Positions 38,491-50,424 of a stretch of DNA of 64,000 nucleotides are shown here, one piece after another (positions within the stretch are counted from its first letter, which is position 1; the number at the start of each line of letters is the position of its first letter). The position numbers and the translations under genes were made by a program. The stretch is from Engraulis encrasicolus. Its lineage: Eukaryota > Chordata > Actinopteri > Clupeiformes > Engraulidae. Below the pieces are notes generated by a model that had not been told where the DNA came from, searched no databases, and worked only from the letters and a program-made list of their open reading frames with translations. The stretch is taken from NCBI RefSeq assembly GCF_034702125.1, contig NC_085862.1, positions 14,973,896-15,037,895 of the forward strand, written 5' to 3'.

Positions 38491-40868
38491 ATTACCCCAA
38501 CGCTACACAGAGAGCTGATTCTTCTTTCCAGAGAAGATAGCACACACAGCGCTCTCTTCATTTACCACATAGCCTACTCCCTTCATTTCTTACTTTCGTG
38601 GCGTGTGTAGCCACCAGCGCCCTCATGCCCAAAACAATCCAGGCCCACACAAAGTAGCTTTATTCCTTATTCCCTAGATGTGAGGCAAATACCACAAGTG
38701 GTGGCTTTTTTCTTCTTTTTTTTGATTAAACTATGCAAAGAATGCGTCGTCACATTCTCATGTCTCTCTTACATTTTTAACACACTGACATTAGGAAGGA
38801 TTTTTCACAAATTTCGACGAGGACAATGGGGGGCACAACAACACAACATAAGCCAATCTAAGTGATGTTTTGTCTTGTAGTAGGCCACATTTACTACACG
38901 GTTTCACTTCTGTGTAAGACTGATTTATTCAAATAATGTAGTTATTGTCCACTCAAAAACAACAAAAAGGCAACAAGGGTAGGCTACAAATACAATGAAT
39001 GAATGTTCAGGCTTATGGGGGCAGCTGTTTGATCCCATTCTATGCGGGACTCGTTTAGGCCTACTAAAGAGGAATGTTTGGGTCCCTCTGCTGGAGCAAC
39101 TGTGTGTGTTATGAGGGTTGAGTAGTTGCGATGCCATGTTCTTATCACAGTGAGTCCACCACCATTCAGCCCAATATAAAACTTGATTGCACTAGACTGT
39201 TTTTTTCTTTGTTTTGCCATATGAGTGTATCTACAACATGCAGGGAGGTAAGGCATTACACTGTAGCAGGTTGAATCAGATTCGACCAAAATCATAACGC
39301 TTCCGTCTCCCTTTATTTGGGCATGATTTCCGAATGACGTCCCATCCAAGTACACGAAAAACACTTCCTGTGTATATGAGGACGCGTTTCTCCCAACTTC
39401 TCCGGTATGTAAATGGCTGTCTGTTTAGTGTTGTGTTTTGATTTCCCCCATGTATTGTACACTGATCGTATTTTCATAAGCAACAATTATATACTCCAAA
39501 TAGATTTGCTTCTAGAGTACCCCATTCCTCACTTTCACCTTCTGTAGGCAGGCCTCTATCGAACAACGTTCTCACTCAAGTATTGAAAGCAGATAGTTCG
39601 ACGTCTACATTGCGCATATCCTCTGTCTTCGAAGAAAGGGAATATTCCGGATATAATTTGATTATTTATTGGTTGATAATATCATGTGTCATATGCTGAT
39701 GCAATCCCATATCCCATTTGTTGTTGTGTCAGTTGTTTTTGTGTGTATGGATATAATTGGGTGCACTTGCAAGCAGTGTCATTGTCATGCAGTAGAACTC
39801 AGTTGTAGTTCAAATGTTTGCCATGTAGGCCTAATAGACATCCTTTGGGTAACTATGAACATTTTCCTTTACTGAGTACAGTAGGCTAGGCCTATTTGAA
39901 ATGACTTGGCATGTGCTATATGGTTAGAATAAGCCTATCAGAAGTTATTTCATCATATGGGCCTTCCATTGGATTCAGGTGCATTCAGTCACCTGGTGGA
40001 ATCACATGGAAACAGAATGAAATAATAGTCTACTCCCACAATTCCTGTAGTTGAGAAAGTACGGTACCTACCTTTGCCCCTCTATTACTCTTCTTGAACA
40101 CTAGCAATGTGGTTCCTTCCTGGCCAGCGGAATACACACTCAGTTACAAATCACACTCATACAGTAGCCTATACATTCCATGAAGGTGTTCGAGATGACA
40201 AGTTCAGTAGCATTTTTTATTATTATTATTATTTTCCTTTGAAAATATAATAAGGGGTTGCTTTAGTGTTTTCATGTCCAGTTCACAAAACACAGCTTTC
40301 CTGAAATAGAGTGTGTTATCTTGTGGGTTGTTGTGTAATTATCTTGCAATACAGCTGTGTTGAGATCACCTATATTGTACAATTAGTGTGGTGTTGCCTC
40401 GTGAATCACTCTCAGACTCGTTATGTTTTGCCTGACCATGCGTGCCACGTACCGTATAGTTTTCACTTTTCTTCATATATAACAAATTGCCTCTGAAATC
40501 GCATACACTTTTAACTCATTTGCATGGCTCGTAGCCCCGTAGTGCAGAGTTCCACCAGTGGAATGCTGTAATAGTCATTGAAAAGTGAACTACTGTAGTA
40601 CTACAGGACTATGACATAACACAGGGCCTTTGGTAATGCACTAAGACTTGGACATTGCCATTCTGCTAACAGCAAATTTATAATGCCGTGTCTTAACAGG
40701 TTAAGTTACATACTTAGCACTTTATGACACATGAATGAAACATACTGTGAGTAAGTAACACATGCCACTGAACATGCACTCTGATATAGAACGCGCAATT
40801 TTGCGTGCTGCATTTGCACTTTTGCGCTGTTATGACACAACTCACACCATCATTGTTTTGTTTTGCAG
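38491..40868. other. uhrf1-ticam1 intergenic/5' intron region
   Basis: No coding exon is seen. A candidate ticam1 first exon ends at a donor-like CCG then GTATGT at 39403/39404; upstream are a TGACGTC (CRE-like) site near 39336 and a TATA-like tgtatatgagg. A repeat at 40531-40705 has a second copy at 56738-56915. Confidence 0.35.
40531..40705. repeat. Interspersed repeat, pair with 56738-56915
   Basis: Shares gtaatagtcattg, actatgacataaca, gggcctttg/att and aacagcaaatttataatgcc with the second copy. Probably a small TTAA-ended MITE; ends are not clear. Confidence 0.5.
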
Positions 40869-40968
40869 CTTTGCAATGATGGCCTGGTGACATGTGCTGA
40901 GTAGACAGCCCGCTCATCCTAATGGGACAGTAAGGACTCCAATGTGGGTACATGGTTCTGGAGGCTGA
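40869..40968 (+). promoter_or_regulatory. ticam1: ticam1 5' leader with four upstream ORFs
   Basis: The leader follows a ttttgcag acceptor ending at 40868. Short upstream ORFs lie at 40876-40890, 40892-40900, 40922-40933 and 40942-40968. The last one overlaps the first in-frame ATG (40952) and ends 13 nt before the ATG at 40982, which has a CACCATGG context. Confidence 0.6.
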
Positions 40969-40981
40969 CCGCCCCAACACC

Positions 40982-43234
40982 ATGGCAGACGAGGGCAGAG
41001 GGGAGAATGAGGAGCAGCAGAGAGCAGCAGAACAGACCAATGGGGTGAAAGGAGCAGCAGTGGAACTGGCCAATCGGGAGAAGAGCCCAGGTGTGGGCAT
41101 CCAGGCCAAGAGTCTGGACGCGCAGGAGAATGGAACAGCTCTCCAGGCTACTACGGAGAGCCTCCAGGGAGATGCTGTGACTCTTCAAGACAACGGCGGC
41201 ACAGGCCTACATACTACTGTCCCTGCTCTGCCATACGATGCTACCCCTCAGGAGCATGATGTGGTGGTAGGCCTAAAGTCCAACGGGCTGGACCTTCAAA
41301 GTAACATCACAAATCTCAAGGAGATCAGAGCGGACCTACAGGAGGCTTTCCGGATCATCCGGCACACGCCTGAAGAGAGGCTGATCAGCATCACGCTGAA
41401 GATGGACGAGTCCGGTGACAGCAGTGAGCAGCTGGTGCGGGCCATAGCCCTCGTGGCCCTCAGGAGGCCAGCGGACGCCCTGCGACAGCTGCAGGAGCTC
41501 ACCACCGCAGGTTGCTGCATCGCCACCTACCTGTCCGGCCAGGTGAGAGCGAACCAGGGGCAGGTGGAGAACCTGAGGGTGGACTCTTTCCAGCTCCCCG
41601 AGCCAAAGTCGGCAGCGCTGCACGACCTGGCGAGGGTCTTCAACCTGCTGGTCCAGGAGCGGCTCTGCGATGCAGCCGTGCGAGACCAGGCGTACCAAGT
41701 GGCGCTGCTGGATTGCGCCAACCGGGGAGCGGAGAGCGGGCACACGTGCGACTCCAATCTAGACAAGCTCAAAGAGGAAGTAAATCGCGTCTGTGGGACG
41801 GAGATCAGCTGCCAGGCTTTGCCGCTCCTCTCCAACAGCCCTGGCCATCTTGTGCGCGGTTGCATCAGCCCCGGCTCCCTGCAGTACAGCAACCCCAGCT
41901 CCCTGCAGTCGTCCTCCAACAGCTCCTTACCCAGTCACCTGGAGATCAGCGCCCCACCTACTCAGCCTGCCAGGCCAAGTCCACACAGTAGCGACTCACA
42001 TATAGGCGTCTCCTCCGCTGCTAGTACTACGAGGTTTGACAGTTTGTCGTCAGGAGCCCGCACTGGAGCAGCTGCTGCTCAACCGACAGGTGTCATGCCA
42101 GCACCTGTGCCTTCTCATCTTCCTGTTCCTGCTTCTGCTCCTCCTCAACCTCCTCTTGCTCCTGCTACTGACATACCTACCCAGTGCACAGCCGGTAAAG
42201 AGGGCACTCAACAGCTGGTGACCTCCGTGAGCACAGGTGTGGAGAGCCTCCGCTTGCCTCCTGATCCCTCTCCCCACGACTTCTCCCGCTGCAACAGCGC
42301 GCCCGAGGTTCCCTCCTCCTCCTTGGGTGACGAAGAGCCCAGCCCGGTGTTCTACTCGTTTGTGATCCTGCACGCCCCCGAGGACGCGGATCAGGCGGAG
42401 GAGCTGCGGACCACGCTGGAGGCCGCGACCTCAGGAACGGGCGCCACCTTCTCGGAAGACTTCGCCGTCCCGGGCCGGCCCACGCTCGCCTGTCTGGACG
42501 ACGCCATCGACAACTCGGCCTTCACCGTGCTGCTGCTCACCAGGAACTTCACCTCACGCATGCAGGAAGTCCTCACGGACTCCGCCCTCATCAACTCTAT
42601 CGATCATCGTCACAAGTACAACTCCGTCATCCCACTGCTGCCAAGCCAAAACCCGCTGCCTCAAGCAAGCATGCCCAAGGTGTTGAGGACCATCATCCCG
42701 CTGAAGGAGGGGGGCAGAAACTTCAGTGGCAACGCCCGCAAAGCCATCAGCCCTCAGAAGGTGGCCGTTCAGAAGAAGAAGTGGGAGCAGGAGCAGGAGG
42801 TGCGGCGGCAGGAGGAGAGGCGGAGGAAGATACAGCAGGATAACCGCAAGAGAGAGGAGGCGATCCGGCGAAGCCAGGAAGATGAGCTTCTATATCGGCA
42901 GAATTGGGAGCTATATCGGAGGCAGCAAAGCATGCCGAGGTTCAATCCTGCTCCCCCATTTCACCCACCAGCCTCCAGCCCTTCACCCCAATTTTACCCT
43001 CCTCCTGCGAGTGGGAGGGGAGCCCCGCCCTCGGCCCCATCCACACACTACCCACCACCCAACCCCGGGATGAGTTCTCCTTTTTGGGGGCCCCCACCCC
43101 AAGGGCAATCAATGCACATGCCCGGAAACATTAGCATCCATAATGCTCAGTGCATTATGATAGGGAACGACTCTACCATGACCATTGGAGACCCTGGGGT
43201 CATTCGCTTCAATGATGCCGATGATTATAACTGA
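40982..43234 (+). CDS. ticam1: TIR domain-containing adapter molecule 1 (TRIF), single coding exon
   Basis: Cytosolic adapter downstream of TLR3 (and in fish possibly other TLRs) that drives interferon and NF-kB responses and, through its RHIM, RIP kinase signalling. Numbering from the earlier in-frame ATG (40952): TRIF N-terminal helical domain about 125-285 (ERLCDAAVRDQAYQVAL resembles human EKLCPASLRDVAYQEA), Ser/Pro-rich linker with SHLEIS at 328-333 matching the pLxIS IRF3-docking motif, TIR about 465-625 (YSFVILHAPEDAD, BB-loop EDFAVPGRPTL with Pro507), an Arg/Glu-rich helix, a Pro-rich segment, and RHIM near 725-745 with core IMIG. I prefer the ATG at 40982 (strong Kozak, 750 residues); 40952 gives 760. 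Human is 712. The gene lies next to uhrf1/kdm4b as in human 19p13.3. Confidence 0.95.
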   Translation: MADEGRGENEEQQRAAEQTNGVKGAAVELANREKSPGVGIQAKSLDAQENGTALQATTESLQGDAVTLQDNGGTGLHTTVPALPYDATPQEHDVVVGLKSNGLDLQSNITNLKEIRADLQEAFRIIRHTPEERLISITLKMDESGDSSEQLVRAIALVALRRPADALRQLQELTTAGCCIATYLSGQVRANQGQVENLRVDSFQLPEPKSAALHDLARVFNLLVQERLCDAAVRDQAYQVALLDCANRGAESGHTCDSNLDKLKEEVNRVCGTEISCQALPLLSNSPGHLVRGCISPGSLQYSNPSSLQSSSNSSLPSHLEISAPPTQPARPSPHSSDSHIGVSSAASTTRFDSLSSGARTGAAAAQPTGVMPAPVPSHLPVPASAPPQPPLAPATDIPTQCTAGKEGTQQLVTSVSTGVESLRLPPDPSPHDFSRCNSAPEVPSSSLGDEEPSPVFYSFVILHAPEDADQAEELRTTLEAATSGTGATFSEDFAVPGRPTLACLDDAIDNSAFTVLLLTRNFTSRMQEVLTDSALINSIDHRHKYNSVIPLLPSQNPLPQASMPKVLRTIIPLKEGGRNFSGNARKAISPQKVAVQKKKWEQEQEVRRQEERRRKIQQDNRKREEAIRRSQEDELLYRQNWELYRRQQSMPRFNPAPPFHPPASSPSPQFYPPPASGRGAPPSAPSTHYPPPNPGMSSPFWGPPPQGQSMHMPGNISIHNAQCIMIGNDSTMTIGDPGVIRFNDADDYN

Positions 43235-43447
43235 CTGATGGTCCGGTTCTCTTGACACGTGGTTCTAAATGCAATATAGGTACACAGGTTTGCAGTGCAA
43301 TGTGCTGTGGTGACAATACAGGACTTATCACATATACTTTATGATTTGCAAAAGCATGAATTTGAGGTGAATTATGTTTTATGGCAAAAAAAAGCGTTCT
43401 GTACTGTCATGCAGTATGAACACCGGCTAATGTTCTCATACAGTAAG

Positions 43448-44383
43448 TACACTATATAACCAAAAGTATTCGTTAAACTGCCTTGACTCTGATACTGTAT
43501 GAACTTAACTATCATCCCATTCCTAACCCATAGGATTCAATATGATATCGATCCACCTTTTGCAGCTATTAGTTTCAACTCATCTGGAAAGGCTGTCCAC
43601 AAGGTTGTGTGTTTATAGGGATTTTTGTTTCAAGGAGGCCGCACCTTGCATAGTAGTGTTTTTTTTATTGCACAGACGCGTTTCGGCGTGTGCCTTCTTC
43701 AGTGTACGCTACTATGCAAGGTGCAGCCTCCTTTTTGAAACATTGAATTTGAAATTTGGGCCAGCACCCTCAGAGACTTAAATAATTAAGAGTGACACCT
43801 GCTCCAAGAAGAAAATTGATATTAGTCTTAGTCTCCACTCTAAGACCGGGGACAATCTTGCTGTGTGCCTAAAAGTACACATGCAACCGAATGCACATAC
43901 TTGCTTATGGACAACCCGAGCACATTGCACGATACTGGAGGTATCATCATCTATGTCTTCATTTTGGTTGAATGTTATGATGGTGGTGAAAACTAATTTC
44001 CCTTTGGGGACAATAAGGCTATGTATCTATCTACTGTAGCTATAGACAGCGGGCTCTCAATGTTTTTTCCACCGTTATTTGACTCTACAGGAAACTCAAC
44101 ATGGAAGTTCGGAAGATCGCTCTTCGCAGTTTTGTTAATATTGCACCACAAGTGTCTGCGTACCTTATGTCAGGTGTGCCAAAGCACTTTTGGAAGAATG
44201 GTCAAAAACTACAAATACACTCCTCAACCTTGTGGACAGTCTTCACAGATGACTTGAAGCTGTAATAGATGGAGAAGGTGGGCCGATATATTTAACCTTC
44301 CAGTATGGGCTAGGAATGGGATGGCAGTTAAGTTTATGTGTGAGTCAAGACAAGTTAGCAAATACTTTTGGTTATATAGTGTA
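43448..44383. mobile_element. Tc1/mariner-like non-autonomous element with nested insertion
   Basis: Inverted ends TACACTATATAACCAAAAGT and ACTTTTGGTTATATAGTGTA delimit 936 bp. The interior matches the remnant at 771-960. A hairpin insertion occupies about 43625-43741. No intact transposase is readable. Confidence 0.7.
43625..43741. mobile_element. Hairpin insertion carrying a TGAAGAAGG / CGAAACGCG motif
   Basis: gtttcaaggaggccgcacc and ggtgcagcctcctttttgaa are inverted arms. On the minus strand the loop reads CACTGAAGAAGGCACACGCC followed by GAAACGCGTC and AATAAA. Related motifs occur near 24776, 28566 (minus) and 45955. Confidence 0.55.
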
Positions 44384-46715
44384 TATTCAAACTGAAATGC
44401 TTGAAAATGTGACATTGTTGAAATCGACTGGCACGATATGATTAATACCTCGTTTTGGGCTGAGGAGATTAAACTGTAATAGTTTTTCAAGCAACACTGT
44501 ATAGCATGTCTTTTTTTCTTGTTTTTTCCCCTCCACATTTGTTTTACTGCAGAACATGTTGGTTTTGTGAATGAAGCCAGTATGTTCCTCTATAAGGAAA
44601 AATTAACCTGGAAACGGAATTAATGCAGCATGTTTTTAATGAAATTGAGGAACCTGCTGCACAATGGTCACTTGTAATGCCACCGTCTGTACGTTTTCAC
44701 ACCTGTTATCTTTATAGTCATGCCAGCAATTGAGAGAGAGCCTTTACACCCAGTGAGGCACCCAGTGTGTGCATGTGTTGTGCTGTTTAGAGATGGTGTG
44801 ATATCAGCGATACACTGCCTCAACCATTCTGCCTTTTGTGCCCAGGCTAGGAAGTGTAGCCATAATAAGGTCAAGGTCAAGCACATTGAAACAAAAAAGT
44901 GAAATATAAACCACAAGGTCTGCATATCTCATGTGTTTATTTAATGCATTAGTTTGCATATTACTTTGATGTTGCCATCTTTACTGAAACGTTTTAGTGT
45001 CAGCTAGAACAAAAATGTTCCCAGTCTTATTTGACAACGTAAACCCAAAAAAACCTAAATGCTTGTCCAGCAGTCATTATAGCTTGTTTTCTCTCTGATA
45101 CTCGTGTATTCATACTGTATGAAGGGCTAATATTTCTGATAACCGTAAGGATCACATTTTTATGAACATGTTTTTTTTATTGTGGGATAATACAATTACC
45201 GGTAATTGTGCTATTAATCGGTTTACTAAGAGTAAAGCAGGATTGCTTGAAATAGTGATCTTTCTGGGACCAAATTGACCCACATGCAACCAGAATGTAT
45301 TTGCATTTCCGCTTTTGGCTGAACCAGGTGTCGCCCATGCCTGAGCCGTAGGCCCCACTCTGGTTGTCCCATAGCCTTGCAATGATAGAAAACTGGCAGT
45401 GAGTTGCCAATAAGGACACTGGCACGTTCAGCATTATGAATTACAGGTTTTGACTGAGTCCAAAACAAATGGACTTCCACATTTATCAAGCATACATTTT
45501 GGAAGATGGCTGTAAAGTTATGACGATACCAGCAGACATATTTTTAGTAGTTTAATAATGTTAATGTTTTTCATGTTTTAAGACCTATGAGGGTAGAGGT
45601 TTGATCATTTATTATCTGTTCATCAACATTTTCCCGTAGTGCTGTCACTACTCTGTCAGTAGCCTATGTGCAGTGTTGCACTATTTAGGGAAAATCGTAC
45701 AAAAATCTTGTACAAATAAATAAACAAATACAAATATAGGGGCCTACAAGATAAAAAATAGTTTTAGTCTCAATGAATGAATGAATGAATGAAAATCTTT
45801 ATTGCCCCAAAGGGAATGTGTCAGACAATTGCCTTTAGGAGCCATATCACAAATACTTGGATACATAGACAATTACAACGGTAAAATAATAGAAGACTGC
45901 AACACTGTTAATGCTTCCAGTGCTTTATTTGCACGACGTTTAGGACCCAGGTTGCACTTGAAAAAGGACGAAGGTCCAACACGTTGTGCAAATAAATCAC
46001 TGGGAGCGTTAACAGAGTTGCGGACTTCTATTATTTACTTCAGTTACTTTGTTTTGTCCGCCACCTGTACCACTGATGTGCGCGCAGTCTCTACCTTCTT
46101 GAATTACAACGGTACACAAAGACAAGCCTAGAAAACATACAGAAGCCAGAGTAGATTAAAATAAAATACAGGCAAAATATAATAAGCATTATGAAAAATT
46201 AAATATTTAGACCTCTGTAGGCAATAGGCATATTATATTAAAGTTAACTTGTCTGAACAGGCCATTTTGGAAACTGGGTCACACATTTCAAACGAGACAG
46301 TAATACCACAAGATGTTATGTTACCAAAAAAGTGCTTGTGAAGAGGTCAACAGCATGTTTTCAAAGGTTAAATGAATGGGTGCTGCGTTGGTTTTCGGAC
46401 CAATTCTAACCAGGCCTAAGGCAAAATGTGAGCAACATGTACTTGGTTACTGTAATGTCTATGAAACAAATCCTTAAATTGCCATATCCCTACAAATGAA
46501 ATTGTTTTGCAGAAAAAAAAACCAAGAAGCTATATAATGTAGACCTCATTTTAGGGGTTACAGTAGGGCTATTTAGAAGGGGAAAAACACACGAGGAAGA
46601 AGCTGTCCAAAATTATCCCGCACATTGATCGATGTCTTGCCAGTTGCCACCATGTAACAGTTGGACCTGTGGCCTATTACTGAATCTAATGTTTATGATG
46701 GAGGAAAATATTTAT

Positions 46716-46789
46716 TGGCCAGTACGGGGATCGAACCCGCGACCTTGGCGTTATTAGCACCACGCTCTAACCAACTGAGCTAACCGGCC
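46716..46789 (-). tRNA. tRNA-Ile (anticodon AAT)
   Basis: A 74-nt cloverleaf including discriminator A. Acceptor stem GGCCGGT pairs with ACTGGCC (one G-U). D arm TTAGCTCAGTTGG (A box), anticodon loop CTAATAA with AAT at 46755-46753, and T arm GGTTCGATCC (B box). A TTTT pol III terminator follows at 46708-46705. No intron. It reads AUU/AUC after A-to-I editing of position 34. Confidence 0.96.
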
Positions 46790-47260
46790 ATATTGCATTA
46801 TGGGAAATCTCGACCTCAAACCACGCACGCGACATCCGATCAGTATCACACTGACAAATATAATTAATTAGCCTGTTGCAACACCATCTACAAAATAACT
46901 CCGATCCTGTTTTACCCAACGCTTCGTTATTACAATCTGATCACCCACCCCGCCCACTGTTAGCCATGCAGTTCCAATACGTGAAGAAATTCTGTCTAAT
47001 CGAAGGGGCATTATGCCTACTTCAACTCATATATAACTTTCGTTTTAGACTATGTGTTTATGGTGTGGTTATTATTGGAGACACGTTTCTTGCATGTAGA
47101 TGATTAGGCCTACTGAGACAATGCCACAATTTGCCCATAAAGTTTGCCAACCTTTGACGCACGAGCGAGGTGAAGCACGAACAATACACCAGAAGTGGTA
47201 CGGTGTTTCAATCTCAATCTTCACGGATTTTTTTTCTGTTACAAATCCCCGGATGAGCAC

Positions 47261-47332
47261 GCGTTGGTGGTATAGTGGTGAGCATAGCTGCCTTCCAAGC
47301 AGTTGACCCGGGTTCGATTCCCGGCCAACGCA
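47261..47332 (+). tRNA. tRNA-Gly (anticodon TCC)
   Basis: A 72-nt cloverleaf with discriminator A. Acceptor GCGTTGG pairs perfectly with CCAACGC. D arm TGGTATAGTGGTGAGCAT, anticodon loop CTTCCAA with TCC at 47294-47296, and T arm GGTTCGATTCC. A T-run terminator starts at 47338. CCA is not encoded, as usual in eukaryotes. Confidence 0.97.
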
Positions 47333-48348
47333 GCTCCTTTTTTCAAAGAATCATCAAAGACACTTGTGTCAGAGAGACTACAGGGATGCATGAAACACTG
47401 CACTAGAAGAGTGGTGTAGAAGTACAATTGAAGAGTTCAGATGCAAAACCCCCTAACTCCAATTCTGAAGACCTGCACTTTTATATTTTTTAGAGAATCC
47501 CGTTGTTGGTTTGGTTTACATTCATATACTTGATAATACATATAAATAGATATATTACATAAATAAAATAAAAAATATGTATATATAAAGTATATTTTGA
47601 TAGCTTTGTATTAAATAAAAATTATAAGATTATTTTCTGAAATGGCACTTAGGGGATTTTGCATCTGAACCCGTCAATTGCTCTTCTACCATAGTCAAGT
47701 GGAAGTAATTAAGTACTCAAAATGTCTTGAACTTGAGCATTGCAACTAGACTCAAGTACAAAAGTGCAAGTACTATAGTATTTAAAACATGACCATGTTC
47801 TAAAAGTAAAAGCACAACAAAAGTCCCTGCTGTGCAAGTTACGTCTAAAATCTTTAGAATCTAAGAGCCCAGATGCATCATTCTCATAGGGTTCTCATAA
47901 AAAGGTTAACTTAAAGGGTTTACTTTCCATAAACTACTTACCGGTACATAAAAAATCTATTGGGGTAAAATAATTAAATTCATCGTAAGTATGTAGTGAA
48001 GTAAAAGTGGAAATAATAGGAAAAGAATACTACAACTACTCCAACAAACACTGCATTTTAGTAAGCTTAATTAAGCAGAGTATTGAAATAGTTCTACTTC
48101 GTTACTATACTCTGCCATCTAAAACACATTTTTTTTTTATCTTACTGTCACTAAACCAAAGGACATGGTTTCAGCAGTCCATATCCTTAGCAGGGGCATC
48201 GCCAAACCAATTTTACAGAGGCATGTATCTGGGTATTGATCTGCTGTTTCACCCCAAAAAATACAACCTTGGTCCCTTGGAATTTATCTCAAGTTTAGCA
48301 TGCCATGGATAATCTACAGAATACGCACAACATTGCACACATGCACTA

Positions 48349-48716
48349 CTTAAAGGGACACTGTGTGAGATTTTTCGTTGTTTATTTCCAGAATTCATGC
48401 TGCCCATTCACTAATGTTACCTTTTTCATGAATACTTACCACCACCATCAAATTCTAAGTATTCATTATGACCGGAAAAATTGCACTTTTCATACATGAA
48501 AAGGGGGATCTTCTCCATGCTCCGCCATTTTGAATTACCAAAAATAGCCATTTTTAGGTGCAAAAATGACTCTCCTTGGACTATACTAGAAAATGTTTGT
48601 TTATTACTTAGTAAACCTTCATGTAAATATCAAATTTGGCGATAGCCAACCCAGTTTCAATGAGCAGCATAGTTGCAGTACCTTTTTTGACCATTTCCTG
48701 CACAGTGTCCCTTTAA
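48349..48716. mobile_element. MITE, family A copy 4 (well preserved)
   Basis: Ends cttaaagggacactgtg and cacagtgtccctttaag. It is nearly identical in body to copy 1 (4872-5244), so these two are probably the youngest copies here. Confidence 0.85.
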
Positions 48717-49053
48717 GCAACTTAAATCTCTCTGCACTGTCATAACAATGCTGTCATGATATAGTCATTTCAACAAAGAGTGAATGGGCTGGCAGGCCCA
48801 TCTGCGCAAAGAGGCAACTAAAATAATTGAAGTAAGAAATAATAAGTCTAGTTGAGGCAAGATAGTATGGCAAGATAGTAAAGATACCTTACTTAAAACC
48901 TTCATTGCTGTTTCATATATGGCTGATTTGAATGGTTCCTCTATAAAAGTTTACTAAAAAAGTTTAGTTTACATGGTTATTCAAAGATCCAGAAAATAAC
49001 CCAATGCCATTGTATATAGCCTATATTTTAGGTATACTTTAGTTAAGTTTGTT

Positions 49054-49386
49054 TTTAAAGGTACACTGTGCAAGATTTTTTGTTGTTGTTTATTTCCAGA
49101 ATTTCCAGAGTTACCACCACCATCCAATTCTGAGTATTCATTATGACTGGAAAAATTGCACTTTTCATACATGAAAAGGGGGATCTTCTCCATGGTCTGC
49201 CATTTTGAATTTCCAGAAATAGCTATTTTTAGCTGCAAAAATGACTGTACTTGGGCCATACTAGAAAATATTAGTTTATTACTTAGTAAACTTTCAAAGC
49301 TCAAATTTGGCATCAGGCAGCCCATTTTCAATGAGCAGCATAGTTGCAGTACCTTTTTTGACCATTTCCTGCACAGTGTACCTTTA
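49054..49386. mobile_element. MITE, family A copy 5
   Basis: Ends tttaaaggtacactgtgcaa and cacagtgtacctttaa, with a short internal deletion relative to copy 4 (the cattcactaatgttacc segment is missing). Confidence 0.85.
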
Positions 49387-49444
49387 ATGAATAACCTCAA
49401 ACACAAAAAAATGTTGATACCCTTCTGTGTTCATTACATGCCCT

Positions 49445-49740
49445 GTTGAGGTGGGATGTCGGGGCTTCGTGGGCTCCTCAACAGTTCGCCTGCTTCGAGA
49501 CATTGGCTGCGCAGGAGCAGGGAACCGGAAAGCCATCAAGGAGTTAGCGCAGGAGGCAGAGAGGGGCAGCTTCTGGTTATGGCTAAGGAGGAGAGATAAA
49601 GGGTGGGGGCAGAACACCTAGGGCATCAGCAGGGGTTGGCAGGGAGAGATCCCTGCCATCGCTCCACCACCATGTCGATGTCCTGGGGTTAAAGGAGCGA
49701 AACATCAATGACTGGTGGTCCCCAGCTGATGACCCGTTCC
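49445..49740 (+). mobile_element. Non-LTR retrotransposon ORF2 C-terminal fragment (R2/R4-like)
   Basis: The frame reads VEVGCRGFVGSSTVRLLRDI, then GNRKAIKELAQEAERG and SFWLWLRRRDKGWG. The CRGF...A-I-K...EAER...WLWLRR pattern is typical of the tail of fish endonuclease-type LINE ORFs. It is 5'-truncated; clade assignment is tentative. Confidence 0.65.
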
Positions 49741-50424
49741 AGCCTATAGGTGTATAGGGGAACACACTTGCATAGAGTGCACTGGTGGAGGTGCGTCAGG
49801 CAGCAATGCCCAGCAGGAATACCAACATCCTGTATCTTCAAATGTGCCCCTGTATAGTATTAGATCAGCTGACGCCACTGATTCTTAATCTGGTTGTCTT
49901 TGATGAGATCATGATAAACAAATTTGTTTTACACTGTGTCAAGCATGTGTGGTAGTAAACAAGTGAGTAGTACAAATAAATATGTCCCATGCTTACAGTC
50001 AAGTTGCGTCTGTGATCCATCTTTTTTCAACAAAATTAAAACGACTAAATGAGCATCCTCCACGATAGGTAATACATACTTTTTCCAGGGGTTGTACGGC
50101 TAATCTGGAGCACAATTAAGTTTAAAGCTGTGTAGCAATTGACTGCAAAAAGTAGGTGATGCCTTTGCACTATTCACCTCAGCATCTGCTTACCCCTCTC
50201 CATCAGTTTACATGGCCAATCACTTTGTTTGTGAGTTGCTGCTGTTCCCAAACTCTCCCATTTTCTTATAGTATACAGTACGCAGAGAGCTTCATGGAAA
50301 GGGTTTCCCATAGCTGAGCATCTGCGTCCAAGCCATACATCATCAAATGCAATTCAAAGCATCAGATAGAGTAAAGCACACGCCACAGTGCACTCTACTC
50401 ACATAGTAGAGAGGTCCATTGAGT

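Larger units (their letters stand above)
43235..46715. other. ticam1 3' untranslated/intergenic region
   Basis: No second gene is seen. A Tc1-like element with a nested hairpin fills 43448-44383. Several AATAAA-type strings occur, the clearest run near 45715-45726, so the ticam1 3' end cannot be fixed. A minus-orientation LINE-like tail lies at 45779-45830 and a palindromic GAAGG-type motif at 45900-46000. Confidence 0.45.
47333..50424. other. Intergenic, repeat-rich
   Basis: No gene is seen. It contains an AT-rich stretch (47500-47650), two MITE family A copies (48349-48716, 49054-49386) and a LINE ORF2 fragment (49445-49740). The stretch 49860-50420 shows nothing recognisable. Confidence 0.55.

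Noticed and set aside
41336..41991. Long overlapping frames within ticam1 on both strands
   Set aside because: They are shadows of the GC-rich ticam1 coding frame; only the frame from 40952/40982 has TIR and RHIM features.
43665..43700. A confident hammerhead ribozyme call
   Set aside because: The core is suggestive but one extra base sits before stem II and stems I and III were not verified; kept only as a hypothesis in findings.
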